This document shows, piece after piece, positions 28,565 to 37,152 of a DNA stretch of 51,008 bases. Each line of letters opens with the position of its first letter. Position 1 is the first letter of the stretch. The notes under the pieces were generated by a model, which was given only the letters and a program-made list of their open reading frames with translations, had not been told where the DNA came from and did not search any database. Source of the stretch: Gammaproteobacteria bacterium (lineage in GTDB: Bacteria; Pseudomonadota; Gammaproteobacteria; Coxiellales; Coxiellaceae); NCBI GenBank assembly GCA_026399315.1, contig JAPLRF010000048.1, positions 1 through 51,008 on the forward strand. Reading direction: 5' to 3'. The position numbers were made by a program, and so were the translations under genes.

Positions 28565-29326
28565 ATGAAAAACAATAATGACAATTCGAATAAAACCCAT
28601 TTCGGTTACGCCGAAGTAGACGTTTCAAAAAAGGCTGAGCGCGTTGCCTCCGTCTTTCATTCCGTTGCGGAAAAATACGACGTAATGAATGATTTGATGT
28701 CACTTGGCATTCATCGCCTCTGGAAAAAATTTGCCATTGATTTATTAAGTGTGCGTAACGGCCATGTCGTTTTGGATATTGCCGGTGGAACGGGCGATTT
28801 AACCGCGAAAATCAGCGAGAAAGTTGGCCCCACCGGCAAGGTCATTTTATCTGACATCAATAGCAGCATGTTAGCCATTGGTCGCGACCGCATGATCGAC
28901 AAAGGATTATTTGGCAATATTGAATTTGCCCAAATCAATGCTGAAATACTGCCTTTTGAAGACAATACATTTGATCGATTAATCATCGGCTTCGGATTAC
29001 GTAATGTCACCGACAAAGATGCTGCACTTCGATCTATGTTTCGCGTTTTAAAACCCGGCGGCCGCGCTTTGGTTTTAGAATTTTCAAAGCCTACTTTGCC
29101 TGGATTAAAGCCTATTTACGATGCTTATTCATTTAAAATTTTACCTTGGCTTGGCAAGAAAATATTAAATGACGAAGACAGTTATCGTTATTTGGCTGAA
29201 TCTATTCGCATGCACCCAGATCAAAAAACATTAGAAAATATGATGAAAAATGCAGGCTTTGAAAATTGTGATTATCATAATTTATCGGGCGGCATTGTAG
29301 CAGTGCACCGGGGGTTTAAGTTTTGA
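28565..29326 (+). CDS. ubiE: Ubiquinone/menaquinone C-methyltransferase UbiE
   Basis: A 253-aa SAM-dependent methyltransferase of ubiquinone synthesis. SAM-binding [29 protein letters not shown] near the start and [17 protein letters not shown] are family hallmarks. ubiJ starts inside its stop codon (TTGA overlap), and ubiB follows after two inserted genes, so this is the common ubiE-ubiJ-ubiB cluster. Confidence 0.96.
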   Translation: MKNNNDNSNKTHFGYAEVDVSKKAERVASVFHSVAEKYDVMNDLMSLGIHRLWKKFAIDLLSVRNGHVVLDIAGGTGDLTAKISEKVGPTGKVILSDINSSMLAIGRDRMIDKGLFGNIEFAQINAEILPFEDNTFDRLIIGFGLRNVTDKDAALRSMFRVLKPGGRALVLEFSKPTLPGLKPIYDAYSFKILPWLGKKILNDEDSYRYLAESIRMHPDQKTLENMMKNAGFENCDYHNLSGGIVAVHRGFKF

Positions 29327-29907
29327 TATTGACGCTATTACTACCCGCACTTGAAAAAATAATTAACACCGCATTGAAAAATGATCCGGATGCACTTGAA
29401 AAAATCTCAAGCTTGGAAAATCAACTCATTAAAATTAATTGTTCCGATTGGAATATGATTTTTTATATTGCAGCAAATGATAACGGCTTGCTGTTTTATA
29501 AAAAACACTCAGGTGCTGTTAACACCGAAATAACAGGCACACTCAATAATTTTTTGCATATTTTTATTAAGGGTGCCGACACCAAAACACTGTTTCAACA
29601 TCCCATTGATATCAGCGGAAATACACACAATATTGAAGTATTGCGCGCTGCTTTTAAAAATATTGATTTGGATTTAGAAGAAAAATTATCGCATTTTGTT
29701 GGCGACACGCTTGCACATAAATTATTTTTTCATTTAAAAGAAACAAGGAAAACATTTAAAAGGTCGAGCGGGGAATTAACCGTTCAAGCAAAAGAATATA
29801 TTCATTTTGAAGCAAAGAATTTGGTGTCGAAAAAACAGGCTGAAAAATTTTATGCGGATGTGGCAAGGTTGAGAGATGATGTGGATAGGATGGAAGCTAT
29901 TCTTTGA
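29323..29907 (+). CDS. ubiJ: Ubiquinone synthesis accessory protein UbiJ
   Basis: A 194-aa SCP2-like lipid-binding protein (E. coli UbiJ 201 aa) that organises the Ubi enzyme complex. The N-terminal SCP2 fold includes [24 protein letters not shown]. The C-terminal coiled coil ends in [20 protein letters not shown], as in the family. The start codon is TTG, overlapping the ubiE stop by 4 nt, implying translational coupling. Confidence 0.9.
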   Translation: MILTLLLPALEKIINTALKNDPDALEKISSLENQLIKINCSDWNMIFYIAANDNGLLFYKKHSGAVNTEITGTLNNFLHIFIKGADTKTLFQHPIDISGNTHNIEVLRAAFKNIDLDLEEKLSHFVGDTLAHKLFFHLKETRKTFKRSSGELTVQAKEYIHFEAKNLVSKKQAEKFYADVARLRDDVDRMEAIL

Positions 29908-29918
29908 CAGACTCTTAG

Positions 29919-30185
29919 TTACTCGAAATTATAAACGCCCTGGTTTTTTTTTATCTCATGGTACATAGTGTCTGGCGCTAAATCCAATTCATATTCGCCA
30001 ACATTCCAGGTCACCGCTCCATACTTTACAAATCCTTTCGTAAAAAGCGCTACATTTTTTAATGGCTCAAACACACGAACTAATCTTGAAGATTTCACTC
30101 GAACCACACCCGACATTCCATCAGCAAACTGCACGTCGATTGAGAAGTCATCCTTAAATATTGCTTTTTGAATTTCCCAATACAT
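29919..30185 (-). CDS. DUF2442 family protein
   Basis: An 88-aa DUF2442-like protein (FSIDVQFADGMSGVVRVKSSRLVRVFEPLKN, then the end typical of the family). DUF2442 and DUF4160 genes commonly occur as adjacent pairs and are considered toxin-antitoxin-like; the function is unproven. It lies 16 bp downstream of the DUF4160 gene, and the pair interrupts the ubiJ-ubiB order on the opposite strand. Confidence 0.82.
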   Translation of the reverse strand: MYWEIQKAIFKDDFSIDVQFADGMSGVVRVKSSRLVRVFEPLKNVALFTKGFVKYGAVTWNVGEYELDLAPDTMYHEIKKNQGVYNFE

Positions 30186-30201
30186 ATCGTATCACCCCCA
30201 A

Positions 30202-30462
30202 TTATTTTAATGGTTCAATTTTCTTTGGCAGCATAGATTGTTGGCATAAATCCCAATCTGCAAGTAATTCGGCTTGATGTAACTCAGCCCAGTCTAAAAC
30301 TAATGCTAATGCTCTACGACTTAACTTACCCTCAATCAGCGCTAACGTTCTAATATTTATTGATGCCGTATACTCACCGTACTTCACATGAAAATGTGGC
30401 GGATTATGTTCATCCCAGTACATTAAAATAATCATCCCAAAAAAACGTGAAATTTCCGGCAT
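30202..30462 (-). CDS. DUF4160 family protein
   Basis: An 86-aa DUF4160 protein: MPEISRFFGMIILMYWDEHN, PPHFHVKYGEY and the ALALVLDWAELHQAELLADW helix are characteristic. It is the partner gene of the DUF2442 protein downstream. It is divergent from ubiB, with about 77 bp between the starts. Confidence 0.85.
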   Translation of the reverse strand: MPEISRFFGMIILMYWDEHNPPHFHVKYGEYTASINIRTLALIEGKLSRRALALVLDWAELHQAELLADWDLCQQSMLPKKIEPLK

Positions 30463-30539
30463 TTCATTTTTCCTATTGCTAACGGTATTTTTCGATTATA
30501 ATCGCCCAAAACCACAATGTAAAACCCAACGAGCTCCTT

Positions 30540-31964
30540 GTGATCGCCATTTTTCGCTTATTTTCAATCTCCTCCATCTTATTAAGACACGTCGTCAATC
30601 GCCGCGTGTTGCCAAAACGTACAAAAACATTGCGCGCCTTGAGTTATTTAAATCCCTACAGCTATCAAAAAAACAAACCGCGCGGTGAGGCAATTCGCAT
30701 TTCCCTTGAACAACTAGGCCCGATTTATGTGAAATTTGGGCAATTGCTATCAACGCGCTTTGATTTGGTGCCTGAAGATATTTTAATTGAGCTGGAAAAA
30801 TTACAAGATCGTGTTCCGCCTTTCTGTAGCGCATTGGCAATAAAAAAAATAGAGCAGGCGTTTGGAAGAAATATTGCCGACATTTATGCGACCTTTGAGG
30901 AAAAACCATTGGCATCTGCGTCGATTGCACAAGTGCACGCAGCGACATTAAAAACAGGCGAAGATGTCGTTGTCAAAATTATTCGTCCTCATATTGAAAA
31001 AGTAATTCATCAGGATATTGCTGTTTTAAAATTAATAGCAAAATTAATGGAGCGTTTTTGGCGACACGGAAAACGATTACGCGCCGTCGCAGTTGTCAAT
31101 GAATTTGAAAAAACAACGTTTGATGAGCTCGATTTAATGCGCGAAGCAGCGAATGCATCACAATTGCGCCGTAATTTTTCTGATTCTAAAATGATGTATG
31201 TCCCAAAAATCTACTGGGGTTACACGCGGGATCGCCTCATGACGATGGAACGCATTTATGGCGTACAAATTTCTGATATGGACGCATTCAAAAAAAACAA
31301 CGTGAATGTGAAAAAACTTGCTGAATATGGCGTTGAAATATTTTTCACCCAGGTTTTTCGCGATGCTTTTTTTCATGCGGACATGCACCCGGGTAATTTA
31401 TTTGTAGATATTTCCGACCCTGAAAACCCACGTTATCTGGGGATTGATTTTGGTATTATGGGAACATTGTCACCTGTTGATCAAAACTATTTGGCAGAAA
31501 ATATTTTGGCTTTTTTATCGCGTGATTACCGACGCGTTGCTGAATTACATATTGATTCCGGCTGGGTAAATATAAATACCCGTATCGATGAGTTTGAATC
31601 CGCAATTCGCACCGTATGTGAACCTATCTTTGAAAAACCCTTGTCTGAAATTTCGTTTGGCAATTTATTATTGAAGTTATTTCAAACCGCAGAACGTTTT
31701 GATATGACAGTGCAGCCACAACTCATGTTGCTGCAAAAAACATTATTTTATATTGAAAGCCTCGGACGAAAACTTTACCCCGATTTGGATTTATGGGAAA
31801 CGGCTAAACCTTTTATGACAAAATGGATGCGGCAGCAACGCAGCCCTCGAAAACTATTAAAATTATTCTTTAAAGACTTTCAGGGAAATACTGAGAAGCT
31901 AATCCAGTTGCCGGGGATACTGTTTAAAATCCTCACAGAAACGCGCCCGGGAGGGTGCGTGTGA
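30540..31964 (+). CDS. ubiB: UbiB family atypical kinase, C-terminally shortened
   Basis: A 474-aa ABC1/ADCK/UbiB ATPase-kinase needed for ubiquinone synthesis. KFGQ is at 65-68, the alanine-rich loop ASASIAQVH at 125-133, DMHPGN at 281-286 and DFG at 303-305. The start is GTG (30540), with TATAAT at 30497-30502 upstream. E. coli UbiB has 546 aa and ends in two membrane helices. Here the last seven residues (TRPGGCV) and the stop are read from a REP unit, and no membrane helix is left. The kinase core is intact, so it may work as a peripheral protein. Confidence 0.93.
   Translation: MIAIFRLFSISSILLRHVVNRRVLPKRTKTLRALSYLNPYSYQKNKPRGEAIRISLEQLGPIYVKFGQLLSTRFDLVPEDILIELEKLQDRVPPFCSALAIKKIEQAFGRNIADIYATFEEKPLASASIAQVHAATLKTGEDVVVKIIRPHIEKVIHQDIAVLKLIAKLMERFWRHGKRLRAVAVVNEFEKTTFDELDLMREAANASQLRRNFSDSKMMYVPKIYWGYTRDRLMTMERIYGVQISDMDAFKKNNVNVKKLAEYGVEIFFTQVFRDAFFHADMHPGNLFVDISDPENPRYLGIDFGIMGTLSPVDQNYLAENILAFLSRDYRRVAELHIDSGWVNINTRIDEFESAIRTVCEPIFEKPLSEISFGNLLLKLFQTAERFDMTVQPQLMLLQKTLFYIESLGRKLYPDLDLWETAKPFMTKWMRQQRSPRKLLKLFFKDFQGNTEKLIQLPGILFKILTETRPGGCV
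31936..31964. repeat. REP-like palindromic repeat (class 1) forming the ubiB end
   Basis: cagaaacgcgcccggg, then agggtgcgtgtga; one base from the exact 29-bp unit found three times around the transposase gene at 44759. The terminal tga is the ubiB stop. Confidence 0.8.
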
Positions 31965-32043
31965 TTTTTGATAAAAACTCGAGTGACGATAGGGTATCCA
32001 CTCCAAATTAGAGGCTAACGAAAACAGCATTCGACCGAAAAGT

Positions 32044-32077
32044 GATCGGGGATCGGGGATCTGAGATCAGGGATCAG
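32044..32077. repeat. Dispersed GATC-rich repeat, copy 1
   Basis: gatcggggatcggggatc, then tgagatcaggg. It matches the reverse complement of 42946-42975 at 26 of 30 positions. It lies in the 190-bp gap between ubiB and the tRNA gene, which holds nothing else I can identify. Confidence 0.6.
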
Positions 32078-32154
32078 CGTCAGAATGCGAACAACAGTAA
32101 TAATATTAGCATCACCCTGAAAAATGGAGCGGATACACGATAGGTATATATATT

Positions 32155-32228
32155 TGCGCCCGACAGGATTCGAACCTGTGACCCCCGGTTTCGGAAACCG
32201 ATACTCTATCCAACTGAGCTACGGGCGC
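32155..32228 (-). tRNA. tRNA-Arg (anticodon CCG)
   Basis: A 74-nt cloverleaf on the minus strand. The acceptor stem is GCGCCCG / CGGGCGC, the D arm GCTCAGTTGGATAGAGT, the anticodon loop TTCCGAA with CCG at 32192-32194, and the T arm contains GGTTCGAATCC. The discriminator base is A. The CCA end is not encoded. It reads arginine CGG codons. Confidence 0.97.
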
Positions 32229-32234
32229 TATTCT

Positions 32235-32669
32235 TTACAAATGCACTACACTCACCTCCAATCGCTGTCCCAACTGATGCAGCACATCTTCAATGCGGGG
32301 AATTTTTGACTGGTAATACGGATCCAATAATCGGCGAATTTCCTTTTCATCGCAAGATAATTTTTTAGCAAGAGCCACATTTGTTAATTGTTTTTCTCGC
32401 ATAATCACGTATAGCGCAGTTTTTGCCGCTAAGGTTGCTGGCAGAGAAATAGAGTAATGCTTTGTTCTAATTTTTTTGGGGCTGGGAATCACCAACTTCA
32501 TGATCATCCTATTAGCAATAGCTTCCTCCAAGCAATCAGCGGCAGCTTCGAGCGCATCAGCAACAGACTCACCCTGCGTAATTGCTTCTGGAAAATCTAA
32601 AAATCGCACCAGAAAACCACCTTCTTTTTGTTTTGTTAACTTAACCGAAAATGTAAATTGATGCGTCAT
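32235..32669 (-). CDS. HicB family antitoxin
   Basis: A 144-aa protein. The N-terminal HicB fold ([47 protein letters not shown]) is a degenerate RNase H-like antitoxin domain, and the C-terminal helix-turn-helix ([21 protein letters not shown]) binds DNA. It follows a frameshifted hicA on the same strand, with an operator-like palindrome upstream, so it may be an orphaned antitoxin that still represses. It lies 7 bp from the tRNA-Arg gene. Confidence 0.88.
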   Translation of the reverse strand: MTHQFTFSVKLTKQKEGGFLVRFLDFPEAITQGESVADALEAAADCLEEAIANRMIMKLVIPSPKKIRTKHYSISLPATLAAKTALYVIMREKQLTNVALAKKLSCDEKEIRRLLDPYYQSKIPRIEDVLHQLGQRLEVSVVHL

Positions 32670-32673
32670 ATTT

Positions 32674-32897
32674 TTATCTCAAATCGTTTTCGTTTAATTG
32701 TTTCAACATCGCATGAAATGTACCTGTTTTAAGCTCATCTTTTAAGTTTCTAATAATCGTAAAATGTTTAGCATAAAACAGTGTGCTGTGACTTCCCTTT
32801 CCTCTACGCTGTTCAATTACAACAGAAATATTTTGTCTTTTCCCAGTGCGCTTTTAATTTTTTTAAAAATTCCGATCCTTTCATACATCGCCACCAT
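32674..32897 (-). pseudogene. Frameshifted hicA toxin gene
   Basis: From ATG at 32897 (or 32884) one frame reads ERIGIFKKIKSALGKDKIFLL and then stops. The next frame takes over at the same point with VIEQRRGKGSHSTLFYAKHF and then IIRNLKDELKTGTFHAMLKQ, ending at TAA 32674-32676. The joined product is HicA-like: the GSH catalytic-histidine motif and the LK-GT-xxxxLKQ tail are present. The span (224 nt) is not a multiple of three. No long homopolymer lies at the shift, so a real one-base change is more likely than a read error. Confidence 0.75.
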
Positions 32898-32904
32898 TTT
32901 ATTT

Positions 32905-32922
32905 TCGGACATATTTGTCCGA
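32905..32922. promoter_or_regulatory. Operator-like palindrome upstream of hicA/hicB
   Basis: Perfect arms tcggaca (32905-32911) and tgtccga (32916-32922) with a 4-bp centre. It lies between the comM stop and the hicA start, where HicB-type antitoxins usually bind. Confidence 0.6.
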
Positions 32923-32925
32923 TTG

Positions 32926-34449
32926 TCAATATTTGTGATTAGCGCTCACTATCTGCCGCCGGTACCCCAATGCTTCCTGCAAATGCAATCGCGAAATCTG
33001 ATCTGAATTTTCTAAGTCAGCAATCGTTCGAGATAATTTTAAAATACGATGGTACGCCCTGGCCGACAACCCCAGCTTCGTCATCGCTTTTTCCAGGAAT
33101 TCATGGTCTTTTTTTTCGACATGGCAGTGTTGCATTACTTGCCCGCCGACAAGCTGCGCATTCACACATTGCGCACGCTGTATTTGTTTTTCACGCGCGA
33201 TTAGCACACGTGCTCGCACAAGCGCACTGGACTCCGCCCTTTCTTGCGCTTGCTCTAGCAGTAATTGCACTGGCAAGGGCGGCACCGTCACGTGCATATC
33301 AATGCGATCCAACAGCGGGCCCGATAATTTATTTTGATAGCGTGTGATTGTTTCTTCACTGCATTTACATCGTCCACTCGGGTCGCCTGCATAACCACAG
33401 GGACACGGATTCATCGCGCCGATAAATTGAAACCGCGATGGAAATTGCGACTGATGGGCAGCGCGAGAAATAGTCACCACGCCCGACTCTAAGGGCTCAC
33501 GCAAGGCTTCTAGCGCGTGACGATCAAACTCAGGTAATTCATCCAGAAATAAAACGCCGTTGTGTGCGAGCGAAATTTCGCCGGGTTTTGGCGGGCTGCC
33601 GCCGCCGACCAGCGCAATCGAGGAAGCAGTATGATGCGGCGCACGAAAAGGCCGGCGACCCCACTCGGCTGAATCAAATCCACGATTGCTAACAGAATAA
33701 ACAACCGCTGTAGATTGTGATTCGGCATCCGTCATGTCTGGCAAGATGCTGGGCAATCGGCTGGATAACATCGTCTTTCCCGTGCCCGGCGAACCTGAAA
33801 ATAGAATACTGTGTGCGCCGGCTGCAGCAATTTCTAAGGCCCGCTTTGCATTGACTTGCCCGCGCACATCAGCCAAATCAGGATACTGCTGTAACGGTAT
33901 AACATTACGTGATTGCGCTGTGAATTTTTCAATGGGTTTCCGTGAATTTAAATGCGCACACACTTCTGATAAATTATTAGCAGCAAAAATAGTTAAGCCT
34001 TGCGCAAGTGATGCTTCATTTGCATTTTCCATTGGTACAAAAAGCGCATGATTTGATTCCCTCGCTGCCAATGCCATCGGTAAAATACCCTTAACAGGAT
34101 TCAATAATCCCATTAAGGTTAATTCACCCGCAAATTCAATGCACTTTAGTGCTTCTTTTGGAATTTTCCCCGCTGCTGCCAAGATTCCCAGCGCAATGGG
34201 TAAATCGAATCGTGCGCCTTCCTTTGGCAAATCTGCCGGCGCCAAATTAATCACTATTTTAAAAACAGGGAAATCAAAACCCATATTTAAAATTGCACTG
34301 CGCACACGGTCTTTGCTTTCTTTAACAGCTTTTGCAGGTAATCCAACGATGCATAACCCAGGCAAGCCTTTTGATAAATGCACTTCGATGGTGATGAGCG
34401 GTGCGTACATGCCAAGATTCGCGCGCGAATGGATGATGGCAAGTGGCAT
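32926..34449 (-). CDS. comM: ComM/YifB family Mg-chelatase-like ATPase
   Basis: A 507-aa AAA+ protein (E. coli YifB 506 aa). Walker A SGSPGTGKTML is near 218-228, Walker B GVLFLDELPEF near 300, and the zinc-type cysteines are in NPCPCGYAGDPSGRCKCS. ComM is a branch-migration helicase for natural transformation in Vibrio. It overlaps the ubiK stop by one base (TAATG). With dprA it suggests a transformation pathway. Confidence 0.94.
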   Translation of the reverse strand: MPLAIIHSRANLGMYAPLITIEVHLSKGLPGLCIVGLPAKAVKESKDRVRSAILNMGFDFPVFKIVINLAPADLPKEGARFDLPIALGILAAAGKIPKEALKCIEFAGELTLMGLLNPVKGILPMALAARESNHALFVPMENANEASLAQGLTIFAANNLSEVCAHLNSRKPIEKFTAQSRNVIPLQQYPDLADVRGQVNAKRALEIAAAGAHSILFSGSPGTGKTMLSSRLPSILPDMTDAESQSTAVVYSVSNRGFDSAEWGRRPFRAPHHTASSIALVGGGSPPKPGEISLAHNGVLFLDELPEFDRHALEALREPLESGVVTISRAAHQSQFPSRFQFIGAMNPCPCGYAGDPSGRCKCSEETITRYQNKLSGPLLDRIDMHVTVPPLPVQLLLEQAQERAESSALVRARVLIAREKQIQRAQCVNAQLVGGQVMQHCHVEKKDHEFLEKAMTKLGLSARAYHRILKLSRTIADLENSDQISRLHLQEALGYRRQIVSANHKY

Positions 34450-34682
34450 TAACGCGGCTCAGCAATCTTGCGTTCTAACGCCTCCAACTTCTCTCGCGTT
34501 CGCAATAGCACTTTGCATTGCACATCAAATTCCTCGCGCGTGACCAAATCCAATCGTTCAAAAACACCTTGTAATGCAGAACGAAAGTTATGCTGCATTT
34601 CAGAAGGCATATTTTTTAAGCCTTGAGGCATGGATTCAATGACATTTTGAATAATTTCTGAAATAGTTTTTGGGTCGATCAT
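34449..34682 (-). CDS. ubiK: Ubiquinone biosynthesis accessory factor UbiK
   Basis: A 77-aa BMFP/YqiC family protein: MIDPKTISEIIQNVIESMPQ, EMQHNFRSALQGVFERLDLVTREEFDVQ and a C-terminal coiled coil LLRTREKLEALERKIAE. UbiK works with UbiJ in aerobic ubiquinone synthesis. The start at 34682 has GAGGTG upstream. It directly precedes comM. A TATAGT/TTATAG -10-like region lies at about 34708-34714 on the minus strand. Confidence 0.92.
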   Translation of the reverse strand: MIDPKTISEIIQNVIESMPQGLKNMPSEMQHNFRSALQGVFERLDLVTREEFDVQCKVLLRTREKLEALERKIAEPR

Positions 34683-34917
34683 AAGCACCTCGCAATGAAT
34701 TCATGACACTATAATCGAATTAAAAAAAATTGGAATACCGTAGACTGCTCAAAAAAAACGATCCAGCGCCGAACAACAGTGTCGGGCCTGTCAAACAGCG
34801 CAAAATAACCCGTACATTTAGCACTTTTAATCGCATCACTGGGCAGTTCCAAAATAATTACATTGTGATTAGCCCTTATTTTCGTTAGCATTTATTCAAA
34901 CCTCTAGGAGCGCCACC

Positions 34918-35865
34918 ATGCTATTAAACAATATTTTACAAGCCATCGGCAAAACACCTCTCGTTAAATTAAACCGCGTTGGCAGCGAATTGGCCTGCAA
35001 TCTCTATGGAAAATGCGAATTCTTAAACCCAGGCGGTTCTGTTAAGGACCGTATCGGTTATGCCATGCTGGATTCCGCTGAAAAATCCGGCCGCATTAAA
35101 CCCGGCGATACTTTAATCGAACCCACTTCCGGCAACACCGGCATTGGCATTGCATTGGCGGCTGCTGTAAAAGGCTATAAAGTGATTATCACCATGCCCG
35201 AAAAAATGAGCCATGAAAAACAAGTGGTGTTAGAAGCGTTGGGCGCAAAAATTTATCGCACACCCACAGAAGCAGCGTGGGATGCATACGATAGCCATAT
35301 TTCGCTCGCAAAAAGATTGAATGCAGAAATTCCGAATTCCCATATTTTGGATCAATACGCGAACCCTGAAAATCCGTTAATTCATTACAACGCAACAGGC
35401 CAAGAAATTTGGGATGATTTAAACGGGAAAGTGGATATGGTCGTTATTGCCGCAGGCACAGGTGGAACCATTACCGGCGTTGCGCGAAAATTAAAAGAAT
35501 TAAATCCAGACGTGAAAATTATTGGTGTTGATCCAATCGGTTCTATTTTAGGTGGCGGCACGGAAATTAAATCTTATTTGGTTGAAGGCATTGGTTATGA
35601 TTTTATTCCTGATGTGCTGGATAATTCATTAATCGACCAATACATTAAAATTAACGACAAAGATTCATTTGTCACTGCGAGACGATTGATTCGCGAAGAA
35701 GGATTGTTAATTGGCGGGTCATCTGGTTCGGCTGTTTGGGCTGCATTACAAGCCGCAAAAGAATTAAAAGCGGGACAAAATTGCGTTGTTATTTTACCTG
35801 ATTCAATTCGCAATTATTTAACGAAATTTGCGGACGATAAATGGATGGCGGCGAATATAGAATAA
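34918..35865 (+). CDS. Cystathionine beta-synthase (no CBS domains)
   Basis: A 315-aa fold-type II PLP enzyme. K43 in GGSVKDRIG binds PLP; TSGNTG is at 70-75 and [11 protein letters not shown] near 269. [15 protein letters not shown] and [19 protein letters not shown] are much closer to eukaryote-type cystathionine beta-synthase than to CysK or CysM. The C-terminal regulatory CBS pair of the human enzyme is absent. It condenses serine and homocysteine. Its usual partner, the gamma-lyase, is 1.3 kb downstream, split off by a repeat element and an opposite-strand gene. TAGGAG precedes the ATG. Confidence 0.88.
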   Translation: MLLNNILQAIGKTPLVKLNRVGSELACNLYGKCEFLNPGGSVKDRIGYAMLDSAEKSGRIKPGDTLIEPTSGNTGIGIALAAAVKGYKVIITMPEKMSHEKQVVLEALGAKIYRTPTEAAWDAYDSHISLAKRLNAEIPNSHILDQYANPENPLIHYNATGQEIWDDLNGKVDMVVIAAGTGGTITGVARKLKELNPDVKIIGVDPIGSILGGGTEIKSYLVEGIGYDFIPDVLDNSLIDQYIKINDKDSFVTARRLIREEGLLIGGSSGSAVWAALQAAKELKAGQNCVVILPDSIRNYLTKFADDKWMAANIE

Positions 35866-35925
35866 TTTCGACGTACTTACATTGCATTGACTTAAGAGGT
35901 TGTTTATTTTAGTGCGGTTACAATG

Positions 35926-36103
35926 CGTAATATCCATATTCTTTTGTGCCAGTGAATGCGTACTGAAGCCCCCGCGTGAGCGGGTGGCGAGAAGTTTTAC
36001 AAAGATTTTTATGCTTATAAACAAGCTGGTTTTGATTTTTCGTACTGGCTAACGCCAGCACTTCCGTACCCATTCACTGGCGCAAAAGAATATGAATATT
36101 ACG
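35926..36103. repeat. 178-bp inverted-repeat element (MITE-like)
   Basis: Outer arms 35926-35968 and 36061-36103 match as inverted repeats at 39 of 43 positions. Each half also has an inner hairpin (cccgc/gcggg and ctggc/gccag). The inner edges carry the tac-t/g-gaag motif of the class-2 REP units, so the element looks like two such units head to head. It fills most of the gap after the cystathionine synthase gene. A related, more decayed element is at 50558-50711. Confidence 0.75.
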
Positions 36104-36155
36104 GCTTGCAAAAACAGCACAAGAACAAAATCTCTTAACTTAACGGCAGTACAGC

Positions 36156-36983
36156 TTATTTACCTGGGTAGAAAGTCACTTTAAATCCAAAATCTCTCAA
36201 AGTTTCTGCTGAAGCGCCTTTTGGATCTTTTTTTGCGCGCGCTTGTAAAGTTTTAATAACTTCTTCTGGGCATTTATCAAATATTTTCCCTTGGCGCGTA
36301 AAAAAGCTAGCGTGGGATAAATAGGCTGTCTTTAACTCAGTCACATTGTACTCGGGACATTTTTTGATTTCATCGCTCTTCACGTTAAACACCATATTAA
36401 GCTCATAATCAGAAAAGTATTTATCTTTTTTTAATACGCCAAGTATCGCAAACAAAGAGGATTGTCGTGAAATCAATATAGGTTTATGTTCAACTTTTTT
36501 AGCTTGTAAAGTTGATTCTGGTTTCGTTTCTTCTAAAGAGCATTGCGACGTATTATCATCTGGATTTTTAATAGGCGCACTACATACCTTAACGAATGAG
36601 TCTAGCATATCAGACACAGTTGCAGGGTAAAGAACGCATTGATTATAACCCCCTTCTTTTACTGCATTTGCATGAAATTCTGTAGGTTTTGCTCCATAAT
36701 TCAGCCGTACAAATTCAGATTTCGAACTTGCAGCCAAGCGATTAAACATACGTATCCGGCAATCAAGCCACATCACCTCTACAGGAATTTTTTCATCTCT
36801 TGTAGGATTGCTGACATTTGAACTTATCGGATTACACACGATTTGCGTATAGGAAAGATTTTTGACATTTTCTTTTGGGGCTGTTTCTCGTAACTCATGA
36901 AAGTATTTTTTCGCCGATGTAGCATTACGATGCAAAACATTGATCCACCAGCGATCCGCAGCAGTCAAAATATACTTAGGCAT
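36156..36983 (-). CDS. Candidate effector, unknown family
   Basis: A 275-aa soluble-looking protein, cysteine-containing, with no signal peptide and no membrane helix. The N-terminus MPKYILTAADRWWINVLHRN is tryptophan-rich; a polar linker lies at about 140-165 and a helical C-terminus from about 175. AAGGAGG just before the ATG is a very strong ribosome site. It has a PmrA-like box and TACAAT upstream. It is on the opposite strand between the two transsulfuration genes, which suggests insertion. I do not recognise its family. Confidence 0.6.
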   Translation of the reverse strand: MPKYILTAADRWWINVLHRNATSAKKYFHELRETAPKENVKNLSYTQIVCNPISSNVSNPTRDEKIPVEVMWLDCRIRMFNRLAASSKSEFVRLNYGAKPTEFHANAVKEGGYNQCVLYPATVSDMLDSFVKVCSAPIKNPDDNTSQCSLEETKPESTLQAKKVEHKPILISRQSSLFAILGVLKKDKYFSDYELNMVFNVKSDEIKKCPEYNVTELKTAYLSHASFFTRQGKIFDKCPEEVIKTLQARAKKDPKGASAETLRDFGFKVTFYPGK

Positions 36984-37021
36984 CAGCCCCTCCTTACAAA
37001 TTCACATGAGTTTATGTTGAA

Positions 37022-37054
37022 ATTGTACACGCCGAATGTTAAGAAACCCCTAAA
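37022..37054 (-). promoter_or_regulatory. PmrA-like box and -10 of the 275-aa gene
   Basis: On the minus strand the box (37054 to 37039) reads TTTAG-GG-GT-TT-CTTAA: the second half-site is perfect, the first has three of five and the centre one of two. Exactly 11 bp downstream is TACAAT (37027 to 37022). It is the weakest of the four boxes that have a -10, but has the same geometry. Confidence 0.45.
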
Positions 37055-37078
37055 TTGACTAATATCATAACGAGATTC

Positions 37079-37112
37079 GCACGCAGGCTTCCACCTGCCT
37101 TTCTGTGCTATT
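37079..37112. repeat. REP-like repeat (class 2)
   Basis: cgcacgcaggcttccacctg, then cctttctgtgctat; the stem is gcagg/cctgc. It abuts the TATACT (37112-37117) that may be the -10 of the gamma-lyase gene. Nearly the same unit is at 50331. Confidence 0.6.
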
Positions 37113-37152
37113 ATACTGACACTTTCCTAAAGTCATTTTCGGAGTAATATCA

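Noticed and set aside
34709..34891. A 60-codon minus-strand frame between ubiK and the cystathionine beta-synthase gene, with an AGAGG-like site upstream.
   Set aside because: No family resemblance and no coding-like composition. It lies in a divergent promoter region, and the apparent ribosome site is the complement of the synthase gene's own.
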